NCBI GenBank assembly: GCA_027486405.1
Contig: JAIXPD010000011.1
Span: 1-64,000 of the forward strand
Length of the DNA stretch: 64,000 nucleotides
DNA from: Azospirillum sp.
GTDB taxonomy: Bacteria > Pseudomonadota > Alphaproteobacteria > Azospirillales > Azospirillaceae
Direction: 5' to 3'
The translations under genes were made by a program, and so were the position numbers. Positions 50,971 to 59,545 of the stretch are shown piece by piece; positions within the stretch are counted from its first letter, which is position 1, and each line of letters opens with the position of its first letter. A model generated the notes under the pieces. That model was not told the origin of the DNA. It did no database searches and worked only from the letters and a program-made list of their open reading frames with translations.

Positions 50971-51152
50971 GGGGCGGCTCCTTCACGGGAGTTCGGTGCT
51001 CTACGCCACCCTCTATGCAGAAGCTATGCCAAATGGACAGTCCAGGGATTCCGCCACCGCGCCCCTGACCCGGATGGCGGTTTTTGCCCCGCCATCCTTT
51101 GCCGCCCGGCAGCTTCTGCCGCCGCTGGGAAAAATTGTCCCCCGCGATGCGC

Positions 51153-52151
51153 TCACACCACCCGGTCGGGCGGCTCCCGCCCGGCGATCACCGCGTCAAC
51201 ATTGTCCAACGCCTTGAAACCCATGGCGTTTCTGGTTTCGACGGTGGCGCTGCCCAGATGCGGCAACAAAAACACATTGTCCAGGTCACAATAATCCGGG
51301 AACAGGTTCGGTTCATTCTCGAACACATCCAGACCGGCGGCGGCCAACCGCCCGCCGCGCAGGGCGGCAACAACGTCCCGGTCGTTCACCACCGTGCCGC
51401 GCGCGGTGTTGACCAGAATGGCCCCCGGCGGCAGGCGGTCGATGCGCGCGGCGTTCAGCCAATGGCGGGTGTCCGCCGTGGCCGGGAAATGCAGCGACAA
51501 CACGTCGCTGACCGACAGCAGATCCTCGGGGTCGGCGTGATAGACCGCACCGGCCTCCAACTCGGGCGGCAGACGCTTGCGGTTGCTGTAATGGATGGTC
51601 ATGCCAAAGGCGCGGGCGCGCTGGGCCACCGCCTGCCCGATCCGGCCCATGCCGATGATGCCCAGCCGCTTGCCACCGATGTGCGTCCCCATCAATTGGG
51701 TGGGGGTCCAACCGGTCCAGCCCTTGGCGCGGATCAGGCGCTCCCCTTCCGACGCGCGGCGGGCCGCCCCCAGGATCAGCAACAGGGCGATGTCGGCGGT
51801 GGCGTCGGTCAGCACGTCCGGCGTGTTGGTGACGATCAGGCCACGGGCGCGGGCGGCGGCCAGATCGATGTGATCGGTGCCGACGGAGAAGGTCGCCAGC
51901 ACCCGCACCCGGTCGGGCAGCGCTCCGATGGCGGCGGCGTCCAGCCGATCCCCGGCGCAGCACAGCACCGCGTCGGCCCCGATGTCCGCCGCGCGCGCGG
52001 CGATCTCCAGCCCGGACAGCGCGGCGTCGGCGGGGTTGAGGGTCGCGGCGTAATCGCGGGCGGCGCGCGCCTCCACCGCGTCGGGCAGGCGGCGGGTCAG
52101 CAGCAGCGCCGGGCGGGTGACGGGCGCGTTGGGGGCGGCGGGTGTGACCAT
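51153..52151 (-). CDS. D-2-hydroxyacid dehydrogenase (glyoxylate/hydroxypyruvate reductase type)
   Basis: 332 residues from the ATG at 52151. NAD(P)-binding GIIGMGRIGQAVAQRARAFG, the substrate Arg in ILVNTARGTVVND, Glu in VFENEPNLFP and catalytic His in VFLLPHLGSATVETR form the complete D-isomer-specific dehydrogenase set. The Arg/Ser after GRIG (YSNRKRL) suggests NADPH preference. It likely reduces glyoxylate or hydroxypyruvate. It is a monocistronic gene reading away from eipB. Confidence 0.9.
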   Translation of the reverse strand: MVTPAAPNAPVTRPALLLTRRLPDAVEARAARDYAATLNPADAALSGLEIAARAADIGADAVLCCAGDRLDAAAIGALPDRVRVLATFSVGTDHIDLAAARARGLIVTNTPDVLTDATADIALLLILGAARRASEGERLIRAKGWTGWTPTQLMGTHIGGKRLGIIGMGRIGQAVAQRARAFGMTIHYSNRKRLPPELEAGAVYHADPEDLLSVSDVLSLHFPATADTRHWLNAARIDRLPPGAILVNTARGTVVNDRDVVAALRGGRLAAAGLDVFENEPNLFPDYCDLDNVFLLPHLGSATVETRNAMGFKALDNVDAVIAGREPPDRVV

Positions 52152-52247
52152 GCTGGGAATTCCTTTCCAAATATAGGAATTGCTGGTGGCGGCCCTTTCG
52201 GACGGCGTTAAAAACACCCATAATCGAACCAGCGCCGACAATCACCT

Positions 52248-53159
52248 GTGGATACCGCCTTGTTCAACCGCCGCACCGCCCGCCGTTCCGCCGGTCGCCC
52301 CCGCTGGGGCCTGTTCAAGGGCGCGGTGATGGGGGCTGTCACCCTGGGCCTGGCGTTGACGCTGGGCGCACCATCGCCCGCCGCCGCCGCGCCGCTGGCC
52401 AACGGGCTGCCCGCCCCCGCCGATCTGGCCGCCGGCATCCAGCCGCACCGGGCGATCTACACCATGTCGCTGCTGTCGGCCCGCAACAGCTCCAAGGTCA
52501 GCGACGTGCGCGGGCGCATGATGTTCGAATGGGCCGACGCCTGCGACGGCTGGACCACCGAGCAGCGTTTCCAGTTGCGCTTCGTCTACAGCGAAGGCGA
52601 CGAGATGGCGATGAACACCAATTACACGACGTGGGAGGCCAAGGACGGCTCGCGCTACCGCTTCAACGTCCGCAAGGTCATCAACGGCGAGGTGGACGAC
52701 GACGTGCGCGGCGAGGCCAACCTGTCGGCCAACGGCGGCAGCGGGACCGCGCATTTCACCAAGCCGGAGCCGCAGGAAATCGATTTGCCCGCCGGGGCGA
52801 TGTTCCCCACCGCCCACACGCTGGCCATCCTGGACCACGCCCGCCGGGGCGAGCGGTTCTTCAGCCGGGTCATCTTCGACGGGGCCGACGCCGAGGGCGC
52901 GACCGAGGTGTCCACCGTGATCGGCCAGCCCGGCCCGGCCAAGGACGCCGCCAAGGACGCCCTGTTGCGCGACGCCACCACCTGGCCGGTGCGCATGGCC
53001 TTTTTCCCCAGCCACAGCGACTCGGCCCAGCCCGATTATGAAATGAGCCTGCGCCTGCTGCAAAACGGCATCGCCGAATCCATGCAGATCGATTACGGCG
53101 ATTTCACCGTGAACGCCATCCTGGACAAGATCGAGGCGCTGCCGCGCTCCGGCTGCTGA
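52248..53159 (+). CDS. EipB-like periplasmic envelope-integrity protein (DUF1849)
   Basis: 303 residues from the GTG at 52248; ATG 52329 is an alternative that begins at the signal peptide. The signal peptide MGAVTLGLALTLGAPSPAAAA is followed by the DUF1849 body: HRAIYTMSLLSARNSSKVSDVRGRMMFEWADACDGW, TNYTTWEAKDGSRYRFNVRK and LPAGAMFPTAHTLAIL. EipB proteins form a spiral beta sheet and support envelope integrity in alphaproteobacteria. A terminator follows. Confidence 0.88.
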   Translation: MDTALFNRRTARRSAGRPRWGLFKGAVMGAVTLGLALTLGAPSPAAAAPLANGLPAPADLAAGIQPHRAIYTMSLLSARNSSKVSDVRGRMMFEWADACDGWTTEQRFQLRFVYSEGDEMAMNTNYTTWEAKDGSRYRFNVRKVINGEVDDDVRGEANLSANGGSGTAHFTKPEPQEIDLPAGAMFPTAHTLAILDHARRGERFFSRVIFDGADAEGATEVSTVIGQPGPAKDAAKDALLRDATTWPVRMAFFPSHSDSAQPDYEMSLRLLQNGIAESMQIDYGDFTVNAILDKIEALPRSGC

Positions 53160-53171
53160 CCGGGGCGGGAT

Positions 53172-53196
53172 GCCCGGCAACCGATGCCGGGCTTTT
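53172..53196 (+). terminator. eipB terminator
   Basis: GCCCGGCA (53172-53179) pairs with TGCCGGGC (53185-53192) around a five-base loop, followed by TTTT. Confidence 0.8.
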
Positions 53197-53331
53197 GCCG
53201 AAAATAGGAAAGAGTTGATCGCGGTCCTGCGCTGCGGTTAACTGTTGGCCACACACAGGCGCAATCAACGGTCGCCCGCCTTCCGGCCCGATGGGGTCAC
53301 GGGTGGGGTCTGGCCGCATAAGGGTTCCAAC

Positions 53332-53559
53332 ATGGCCAAGAAGCACGTCCAGGTCGGACAGGTGTTCCAGCCGGTCGGCGCGGCCAAGGGGCGCGCGTGG
53401 CGGGTGACGGAGACCATCAATCTGCTGGGCATCCCGCACGCCCGCATCGTCAGCACCGAAGACGACGGGGTGTCGAAAACCCTGAGCTGTTCGGTTCTGG
53501 TCGACACCGATCATTACAAGCTGATCGGCACGGCCCCGTTGGACGGCGTGGCGGCGTAA
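53332..53559 (+). CDS. Conserved small protein, 75 aa
   Basis: 75 residues, MAKKHVQVGQVFQPVGAAKGRAWRVTETINLLGIPHARIVSTEDD ending in SVLVDTDHYKLIGTAP. A small soluble beta-rich protein of a kind seen in Rhodospirillales genomes, without a known role. The ATG is preceded by AAGGG. It is an independent unit between two terminators. Confidence 0.65.
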   Translation: MAKKHVQVGQVFQPVGAAKGRAWRVTETINLLGIPHARIVSTEDDGVSKTLSCSVLVDTDHYKLIGTAPLDGVAA

Positions 53560-53598
53560 CCGCCGCCGCAACAGCGCACAACCGGTTGATCCAGGACC

Positions 53599-53629
53599 GC
53601 CGCCAGACTCACGATTCTGGCGGCTTTTT
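53599..53629 (+). terminator. Terminator after the 75-aa gene
   Basis: GCCGCCAGA (53599-53607) pairs with TCTGGCGGC (53616-53624), followed by five T. A strong rho-independent terminator. Confidence 0.88.
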
Positions 53630-53742
53630 CTGTTTGCACGGGCCGTTCTGTTCCCGCACTGTTCACGGACACCCCCCGCTCGCCCCCCCTTTCCCCCGCC
53701 CCCTCTCCCCCGCCACTTCGGCCCTTCCTCCTCGGCCCGCCC

Positions 53743-55032
53743 ATGTCCTCCAGCCTTTTTGCCCAACAGGCCCCGCGTCCGCTGGCCGACCGCCTGCGCC
53801 CCACCCGTTTGGCGGAGGTGGTCGGCCAGGATCACCTGTTGACGCCCGACGCCCCCATCGGCCGGATGGTGGCGGCCCGCAGCCTGTCGTCGATGGTGCT
53901 GTGGGGCACGCCCGGTTGCGGCAAGACCACCATCGCCCGCCTGCTGGCCGAGGCGACCGACCTGCATTTCGAAGCGGTGTCGGCCCTGCAAAGCGGCGTG
54001 GCCGACCTGCGCAAGCTGTTCGACGCCGCGCGCGGGCGGCGCGCCGGTGGGCGCGGTACCCTGCTGTTCTGCGACGAGGTGCATCACTTCAACAAATCGG
54101 TGCAGGACATCTTCCTGCCCTATCTGGAGGATGGGACGATCACCCTGGTGGGGGCGACCACCGAAAACCCCAGTTTCGAACTGAACGCCGCCATCCTGTC
54201 GCGCGTCCAGGTCTTCGTTCTGCGCCGCTTGGACGAGGAGGCGCTCGCCGCCCTGCTGGCGCGCGCCGAATCCCATCTCGGCCACCCCCTGCCCCTGACC
54301 GACGACGCGCGCGCGGCGCTGGTGACGATGGCCGACGGCGACGGGCGTTTCCTGCTGAACATGGCCGAACAGATCGACGCGCTGTCGGGGGACGAGGCGC
54401 TGGACGCCGCCGGTCTGGGGCGCGTGCTGCAACGGCGGATGCCGTCCTACGACAAGGCCGGGGACGGCCATTACAACCTGCTGTCGGCCTTCCACAAGAG
54501 CCTGCGCGGGTCCGACGCCGACGCCGCGCTTTATTGGATGTGCCGGATGCTGGCGGCGGGGGAGGATCCGCGCGTGATCGCCCGCCGCATGCTGTGCGTC
54601 GCCAACGAAGACATCGGGCTGGCCGACCCCAACGCCATCGTGCAGGCGCTGACCGCCTGGGAGACCTATGAACGGTTGGGACCGGCGGAGGGGGAACGGG
54701 CGCTGGCGCAGGCCTGCCTGTATTTGGCCACCGCGCCGAAATCCAACGCGGTCGAGGTCGCCCTGTCCGAAGCCCGCGCGCTGGCCCGCAAAACCGGCAG
54801 CGTCATGCCGCCGATGCACGCGGTGAACGCGCCGACGCGGATGATGAAGGATCTCGGCTACAAGCAGGGCTACATCTACGACCACGACACGCCGGAGGGG
54901 TTTTCCGGCCTGAATTATTTTCCGCCCGGCGTGGAGCGGCACAGCTTCTACCGCCCGGTCGAACGCGGATTCGAACGGGACATCCGCAAACGCCTGGCCT
55001 ATTGGAACAACCTGCGCGGGCGGCGGTCCTGA
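53743..55032 (+). CDS. rarA: Replication-associated recombination protein RarA (MgsA)
   Basis: 429 residues. Clamp-loader-like AAA+ domain: PTRLAEVVGQDHLL, Walker A VLWGTPGCGKTTIARLLA, Walker B LLFCDEVHHFNK, sensor 1 GATTENPSFELN, SRVQVF. The C-terminal tetramerisation region DGHYNLLSAFHKSLRGSDADAALYWM is typical of RarA. It acts at stalled replication forks with SSB. Length is normal. Preceded by a C/T-rich 5' region with no clear ribosome site. Confidence 0.95.
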   Translation: MSSSLFAQQAPRPLADRLRPTRLAEVVGQDHLLTPDAPIGRMVAARSLSSMVLWGTPGCGKTTIARLLAEATDLHFEAVSALQSGVADLRKLFDAARGRRAGGRGTLLFCDEVHHFNKSVQDIFLPYLEDGTITLVGATTENPSFELNAAILSRVQVFVLRRLDEEALAALLARAESHLGHPLPLTDDARAALVTMADGDGRFLLNMAEQIDALSGDEALDAAGLGRVLQRRMPSYDKAGDGHYNLLSAFHKSLRGSDADAALYWMCRMLAAGEDPRVIARRMLCVANEDIGLADPNAIVQALTAWETYERLGPAEGERALAQACLYLATAPKSNAVEVALSEARALARKTGSVMPPMHAVNAPTRMMKDLGYKQGYIYDHDTPEGFSGLNYFPPGVERHSFYRPVERGFERDIRKRLAYWNNLRGRRS

Positions 55033-55071
55033 CCGGATCCGCCGCCCACTGCCCACGGCCCGGAGTCGCGA

Positions 55072-55494
55072 TCAGCGCACGGTGTTGCAGCGCTGGAAGC
55101 ACTGCTTGAGCTGATAGCTGCAATTGTCCGACGGGGTGAAGGGGCCACCGGCGTCCGGGCGTTCCAACCCGCTCTGGGTGCGGGCCGCCACCGAATCCAT
55201 GCACATGTTCAGGCTGCGCTCGCACTGGCTGCGGCAGGTGCCGCCGCCGCCGCTGTCACCGTTCAGGCGCAAGGACTGGTCATCGCCCTGGGCGGCCCCA
55301 GCAGCCGGAGTCGCCGGGCGCGCCGCGTTGGGCTTGCTGGCCGGAACCTGCGGCAGCGCTGTGGAACCGGCGGACGCCGTCGCCGACGGGGCGGCCACCG
55401 ACGCGGCGCGCGGCGCGGGTTGGTCGGCGCAGGCGCTCAGGCCAAGCAGCGCCACCGCAACCAGCGAAGCAAAAAGGCGGATCGGACGGAACAT
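55072..55494 (-). CDS. Cys-rich lipoprotein
   Basis: 140 residues. Type II signal peptide with lipobox LLGLSAC at about residues 16-22. An Ala/Pro/Ser-rich spacer (25-85) leads to a small C-terminal domain with six cysteines (TCRSQCERSLNMCMD, DNCSYQLKQCFQRCN), likely disulphide-bonded in the periplasm. No family recognised. Convergent with rarA. Confidence 0.75.
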   Translation of the reverse strand: MFRPIRLFASLVAVALLGLSACADQPAPRAASVAAPSATASAGSTALPQVPASKPNAARPATPAAGAAQGDDQSLRLNGDSGGGGTCRSQCERSLNMCMDSVAARTQSGLERPDAGGPFTPSDNCSYQLKQCFQRCNTVR

Positions 55495-55620
55495 GCCACA
55501 CGGCTCCTATTCTTCTTTGTGCGAAGATGGTATGCGGCTGGGCGGAATGCCACGCGCGCGGGTCCATCCCCGGATCGACCCCAATATGCCGGGAACCGGC
55601 CCCAGAAGGGAATGACCCAA

Positions 55621-55881
55621 ATGACACCCACCCCCGCGAACCCGACCCCCAACCGCAAGACCCGGCTGTTGTTCGCCGCGCTTCTGGTGGTTGGGCTGGT
55701 GATGCTGGTCGTCCGCACCGCCACCCGGCCCGACGTGAGCGCGGGCGAGATGCTGGTCCCCGCCCTGGGCGGGCTGGCCGTGGCCGGGGTCATCGCCCTG
55801 ATCGTCCGCCAGGATCGTCGGGACCGCGCCGCCCTGCCCGCCAACCAGCGCGACCGCCAGGATCACGGCACACCCAATTGA
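55621..55881 (+). CDS. Small two-TM membrane protein
   Basis: 86 residues from the ATG at 55621. Two hydrophobic helices (LLFAALLVVGLVMLVV and ALGGLAVAGVIALIV) enclose a short loop; the C-terminus is charged (RQDRRDRAALPANQRDRQDHG). No family recognised. An upstream in-frame ATG (55612) is too close to the AGAAGGGA site to be used efficiently. Confidence 0.6.
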   Translation: MTPTPANPTPNRKTRLLFAALLVVGLVMLVVRTATRPDVSAGEMLVPALGGLAVAGVIALIVRQDRRDRAALPANQRDRQDHGTPN

Positions 55882-55890
55882 GAGGGGGGG

Positions 55891-55912
55891 GGGCGGAGCG
55901 AACGCTCCGCCC
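55891..55912. terminator. Convergent-gene hairpin
   Basis: GGGCGGAGC-GAAC-GCTCCGCCC is a 9-bp perfect stem between the convergent small membrane gene and the VTT-domain gene. It lacks a T tract, so it may block rather than terminate. Confidence 0.4.
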
Positions 55913-55923
55913 GCCAAAGCCCC

Positions 55924-56502
55924 TCAGACGAATTTGAAGCTCAACAGGCCGCCGACCACGACGACCAACAGCAGAGTCGTGACCAGCATCAGGCGTTTTT
56001 CGATGATCGCCTGCACCTGTTCGCCATAGAAATGCAGCAGCACGGCGATCATGTAGAAGCGTGAAAAGCGCGCGATGATCGAGCAGAGCACGAACACCGT
56101 CAGGTCCAGATGGGCGAATCCGGCGGTGATGGTCAGCAGCTTGTAGGGGATCGGCGTCACCCCCTTCAAAATCAGGAACCAGGGGCCATAGGCGGCGAAC
56201 ATCTCCTGGAACCGCAGGAAGGAGTCCTGGGCGTCGTACAGCTCGATGATGAGCCGCCCCAGGCTTTCAAACAGATAGAACCCCAGCGCGTAGCCGAACA
56301 CACCGCCCAGCAGGGACGCCAGCGCGCACAGGTTGGTGTAAAACCACAGCTTTTTCGGCTGGGCCAGACACATCGGAATCAGCATCACGTCGGGCGGCAG
56401 CGGAAAGAAGGAGCTTTCCGCAAAGGAGACGGCGGACATCCACCACACGGCATCCCGACGAACCGACAAACGCTGAATGCGGTTGTAAAGGGAACGCAAC
56501 AT
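55924..56502 (-). CDS. VTT-domain (DedA/YqaA-like) membrane protein
   Basis: 192 residues from the ATG at 56502. FAESSFFPLPPDVMLIPMCLA, LASLLGGVFGYALGF and FLILKGVTPIPYKLLTITAGFA carry the DedA/VTT re-entrant motifs, with about four membrane segments. Such proteins act in lipid (undecaprenyl phosphate or phospholipid) transport across the inner membrane. The YqaA-type subfamily is short, as here. It lies downstream of the rplQ terminator and is read in the same direction. Confidence 0.87.
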   Translation of the reverse strand: MLRSLYNRIQRLSVRRDAVWWMSAVSFAESSFFPLPPDVMLIPMCLAQPKKLWFYTNLCALASLLGGVFGYALGFYLFESLGRLIIELYDAQDSFLRFQEMFAAYGPWFLILKGVTPIPYKLLTITAGFAHLDLTVFVLCSIIARFSRFYMIAVLLHFYGEQVQAIIEKRLMLVTTLLLVVVVGGLLSFKFV

Positions 56503-56524
56503 TTCACCGGCCCCATACAAGAAA

Positions 56525-56554
56525 ACCCTCTCTTCGGCGCACCGAAGAGAGGGT
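56525..56554 (-). terminator. Terminator of the alpha operon
   Basis: On the minus strand a 13-bp perfect stem (ACCCTCTCTTCGG with CCGAAGAGAGGGT, 4-base loop) is followed by TTTTCTT. It ends the rpsM-rpsK-rpoA-rplQ transcript. Confidence 0.92.
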
Positions 56555-56612
56555 CGTTCTTCATCCTATACCGGTCTTGCCCGGTGAAAGGCAAGGATCG
56601 GATGTATGGATG

Positions 56613-57041
56613 TTATTCGTCAGCCGCAGCGTCCGTGTCGACGGCATCGCCGGTCGGGCCGGAATCCTGGCCCTTGGCGTCCGCGTCACGATCCACCAGC
56701 TCGAACACGGCCATGTCGGCGGCGTCACCGTAGCGGAAGCCAGCCTTCAGAACGCGGGTGTAGCCACCCTGACGGTCCTTGTAGCGGTCGGCCAGAACGG
56801 TGAACAGCTTCGTCACCATCTCGTCGTCGCGCAGCTGAGCGTAAGCCAGGCGACGGTTGGCCAGGCCACCCTTCTTCCCCAGGGTGATCAGCTTGTCGAC
56901 GATGGCGCGGAGTTCCTTCGCCTTCGGCAGGGTGGTGGTGATCTGCTCGTGCTTGATCACCGCGTTCGCCATGTTCGAGAACATGGCCTTGCGGTGGCTG
57001 GTGGTCTTGCTGAGCTTACGTCCCGAAACGCCGTGACGCAT
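56613..57041 (-). CDS. rplQ: 50S ribosomal protein L17
   Basis: 142 residues. [53 protein letters not shown] is the L17 core; [27 protein letters not shown] text follows, with a C-terminal acidic extension ([17 protein letters not shown]) common in alphaproteobacteria. Last gene of the alpha operon, separated from rpoA by a 175-bp gap with a 17-bp palindrome. Confidence 0.97.
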   Translation of the reverse strand: MRHGVSGRKLSKTTSHRKAMFSNMANAVIKHEQITTTLPKAKELRAIVDKLITLGKKGGLANRRLAYAQLRDDEMVTKLFTVLADRYKDRQGGYTRVLKAGFRYGDAADMAVFELVDRDADAKGQDSGPTGDAVDTDAAADE

Positions 57042-57150
57042 GGCGGTCCTCCTTCATGGCTTGGCCCCCCTCGGGGAGCCGATCGTGAACCCCGCCGCCC
57101 AGACCGGCGGTCTGGTACGGCAACGGGGGCGGGCGATTGCCCTGGAAACA

Positions 57151-57203
57151 GCACCCTCCCCCACCCGTGCCCGCATGGGGCGGGAGCGGGTGGGGGAGGG
57201 TGC
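57151..57203. repeat. 17-bp perfect inverted repeat between rpoA and rplQ
   Basis: GCACCCTCCCCCACCCG (57151-57167) and its exact reverse complement (57187-57203) enclose 19 bases. It lies 13 bp after the rpoA stop in a 175-bp gap that has no gene. It is of the kind of dispersed intergenic palindrome seen in high-GC alphaproteobacteria. Confidence 0.85.
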
Positions 57204-57216
57204 GGAACAAAACGGC

Positions 57217-58233
57217 TTAGTACGGCTCTTCCAGACGCTTGGCCAGTTCCTCGATGTTCTCGGGCGGCCAGTTCGGGATTTCCATACCCAGGTGCAGGCC
57301 CATCTGGGACAGCACTTCCTTGATCTCGTTCAGCGACTTGCGGCCGAAATTCGGCGTGCGCAGCATTTCGGCTTCGGTCTTCTGAACCAGATCGCCGATG
57401 TAGACGATGTTGTCGTTCTTGAGGCAGTTCGCCGAACGAACCGACAGCTCCAGCTCGTCCACCTTGCGGAGCAGGTTCTTGTTGAACGGAACCTCCTCGT
57501 GCTTCTCCTCGGAGACGGCGTGCGTCGGCTCTTCGAAGTTGATGAACAGCTGCAACTGGTCCTGCATGATGCGGGCGGCGAGCGCCAGCGCGTCATCGGG
57601 CTTCACCGACCCGTTCGTCTCGATGTTCATCGTCAGACGATCGTAATCGGTGACTTGGCCGACGCGGGCGTTGTCGACCTTGTAGGACACCTTGCGGACC
57701 GGCGAGAACAGGGCGTCGATGGGGATCAGCCCGATCGGAGCGTCTTCCGGACGGTTCTGGCTGGCGGGGACGTAGCCCTTGCCGGTCTCGACCGTCAGTT
57801 CCATGTTCAGGCGCGCGCCGTTGTCCAGCGTGCAGATGACCAGATCGGGATCCATGACCTGGATGTCCGGCCCGGTTTCGATCATGCCGGCGGTGACTTC
57901 GCCCGGACCATCGGCGCGCAGGCGCATGCGCTTCGGGCCATCGCCGCCCATGCGCAGGCCCATCGTCTTGATGTTCAGGACGATGTCGGTCACGTCTTCG
58001 CGGACACCGGGGATCGACGAGAACTCGTGCAGAACACCGTCGATGTGGATCGCCGTGACCGCAGCGCCCTGCAAGGAAGAGAGCAGGATGCGGCGCAGCG
58101 CGTTGCCGAGCGTCAGGCCGAAACCGCGTTCCAGCGGTTCGGCGACCACGGTCGCGGTGCGGTCGGCGTCATCGCCGGGCTGGATGTCCAGCTTGCTCGG
58201 CTTGATCAGCTCTTGCCAGTTCTTTTGAAGCAC
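57217..58233 (-). CDS. rpoA: RNA polymerase alpha subunit
   Basis: 338 residues from a GTG at 58233 (GAGG site eight bases upstream), giving the usual [15 protein letters not shown] start and family length. Dimerisation domain ([22 protein letters not shown]) and C-terminal domain ([48 protein letters not shown]) are complete. An upstream TTG in the same frame is not used. Confidence 0.97.
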   Translation of the reverse strand: MLQKNWQELIKPSKLDIQPGDDADRTATVVAEPLERGFGLTLGNALRRILLSSLQGAAVTAIHIDGVLHEFSSIPGVREDVTDIVLNIKTMGLRMGGDGPKRMRLRADGPGEVTAGMIETGPDIQVMDPDLVICTLDNGARLNMELTVETGKGYVPASQNRPEDAPIGLIPIDALFSPVRKVSYKVDNARVGQVTDYDRLTMNIETNGSVKPDDALALAARIMQDQLQLFINFEEPTHAVSEEKHEEVPFNKNLLRKVDELELSVRSANCLKNDNIVYIGDLVQKTEAEMLRTPNFGRKSLNEIKEVLSQMGLHLGMEIPNWPPENIEELAKRLEEPY

Positions 58234-58267
58234 GGGAGACCTCAATTGCCATCAGGTGAAAACGAAC

Positions 58268-58346
58268 CCGCAGGAATCCTCCACCCCCATTCTGGGACGG
58301 TTGCGATGGCTGCAACCGTCCGTCCCGGGGTGGATGATTCCTGCGG
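58268..58346. repeat. Long imperfect hairpin between rpsK and rpoA
   Basis: CCGCAGGAATC (58268-58278) pairs with GATTCCTGCGG (58336-58346); TCCACCCC with GGGGTGGA and ACGGTTGC with GCAACCGT pair inside it, giving about 27 paired positions. The 130-bp rpsK-rpoA gap consists mostly of this structure, an unusual insertion in an alpha operon. Confidence 0.8.
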
Positions 58347-58363
58347 ATGCGGAAACCAACAGG

Positions 58364-58762
58364 TTAGACGCGGCGCTTCTTGGGCGGGCGAACACCGTTG
58401 TGGGGGATCGGCGTGACGTCGCGAATCGAGGTGATCTGGAAGCCGACCGACTGGAGGGCGCGCAGGGCGGACTCACGCCCCGAACCCGGACCCTTCACTT
58501 CGACTTCCAGGGTCTTCATGCCGTGTTCCTGAGCCTTGCGGCCAGCGTCCTCGGCAGCCACCTGGGCGGCGTAGGGGGTCGACTTGCGCGAACCCTTGAA
58601 ACCCATGGTGCCCGACGACGACCAGGCAATGGTGTTGCCCTGCGCGTCGGTGATGGTGATCATCGTGTTGTTGAACGAGGCGTTCACATGCGCGACGCCA
58701 GCGGTGATGTTCTTACGCTCACGACGACGCAGACGCTGCGAGGCGGCGGACGGCTTGGCCAT
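58364..58762 (-). CDS. rpsK: 30S ribosomal protein S11
   Basis: 132 residues. [38 protein letters not shown] and [42 protein letters not shown] are the invariant S11 blocks. It follows rpsM by 18 bases with an AAGG site. Confidence 0.98.
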   Translation of the reverse strand: MAKPSAASQRLRRRERKNITAGVAHVNASFNNTMITITDAQGNTIAWSSSGTMGFKGSRKSTPYAAQVAAEDAGRKAQEHGMKTLEVEVKGPGSGRESALRALQSVGFQITSIRDVTPIPHNGVRPPKKRRV

Positions 58763-58780
58763 GGAAGGTAATCCTCTGTC

Positions 58781-59149
58781 TTACTTCTTCTTGCCGGCGA
58801 TCGGCTTGGCCGGACCCTTGCGGGTGCGGGCATTGGTGTGGGTGCGCTGACCGCGAACCGGCAGGCTCTTGCGGTGACGCAGGCCGCGATAGCAGCCCAG
58901 GTCCATCAGACGCTTGATGTTCATCGCGACTTCGCGACGCAGGTCGCCTTCGACGCGATAGTCGGCGTCGATGGTTTCGCGAATCTTCAGGACTTCGTCG
59001 TCCGTCAGCTGATTCACACGACGCTCGGCCGGAATGGCCAGCTTCGTGCAGATTTCCTTGGCCTTGAAGGGGCCGATGCCATGGATGTAGGTCAACCCGA
59101 TCTCCACACGCTTCTGCGCGGGGATGTTGACGCCAGCAATACGCGCCAC
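58781..59149 (-). CDS. rpsM: 30S ribosomal protein S13
   Basis: 122 residues from the GTG at 59149 with GAGGAGAG six bases upstream. [26 protein letters not shown] and [22 protein letters not shown] are standard S13. It is first in the operon; secY and adk, which usually precede it, are absent. Transcription is likely from the promoter at 59281-59308. Confidence 0.97.
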   Translation of the reverse strand: MARIAGVNIPAQKRVEIGLTYIHGIGPFKAKEICTKLAIPAERRVNQLTDDEVLKIRETIDADYRVEGDLRREVAMNIKRLMDLGCYRGLRHRKSLPVRGQRTHTNARTRKGPAKPIAGKKK

Positions 59150-59545
59150 GCCTGCTCTCCTCGATTCCCGTCGGCCACCCGGCAGGGCGACCGATGATCC
59201 ACGCGCGCCGAAAGTCAGATCCCCCTGAAACCCGGCGCGCAAAACGTCGTTCGTACCCGGATAGGGCACGAGAGGGTGCGACTATAGAAAATACCCGGAA
59301 CTTGTCAAGGCGGAAAGCCATGGTCCGGGGTCTGTCCGACCCACGGACGAAGGCCTAAACGACCGTGCGGCAGAACGCAAGCGCGACTCCGCAAGACTTC
59401 CGCAGGAATCCGACACGCTGCCCCTTGATTGGCGCATAATGATGCGGCAACTACCATCAGAACGGATTGTTCGAACCAACGGACAGCCACGGCGCACCAG
59501 TCTCTGCCCCATCACCACACGATCAACCTGCAAAGGCTTGCCTTC
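59150..59545. other. Divergent rpsM-pyk intergenic region
   Basis: 396 bp with no gene. It contains the rpsM promoter and a roughly 125-base rpsM leader with a potential GGTCGCCC/GGGTGGCC-type hairpin just before the ribosome site. The pyk side (59330-59545) shows an AAAGG site but no convincing promoter. Confidence 0.6.
59281..59308 (-). promoter_or_regulatory. Sigma-70 promoter of the alpha operon
   Basis: On the minus strand TTGACA (59308-59303), 16 bp, TATAGT (59286-59281), close to consensus. Predicted start about 59274, giving a leader of about 125 bases before rpsM. Confidence 0.8.

Noticed and set aside
51090..51125. GGATGGCGG/CCGCCATCC hairpin after the dehydrogenase gene
   Set aside because: Stem is real but there is no T tract on the relevant strand and no clear role; not listed as a terminator.
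53104..55056. 650-codon minus-strand frame opposite rarA
   Set aside because: Shadow of rarA and its flanks; no motif, no ribosome site, contradicts the terminator positions.
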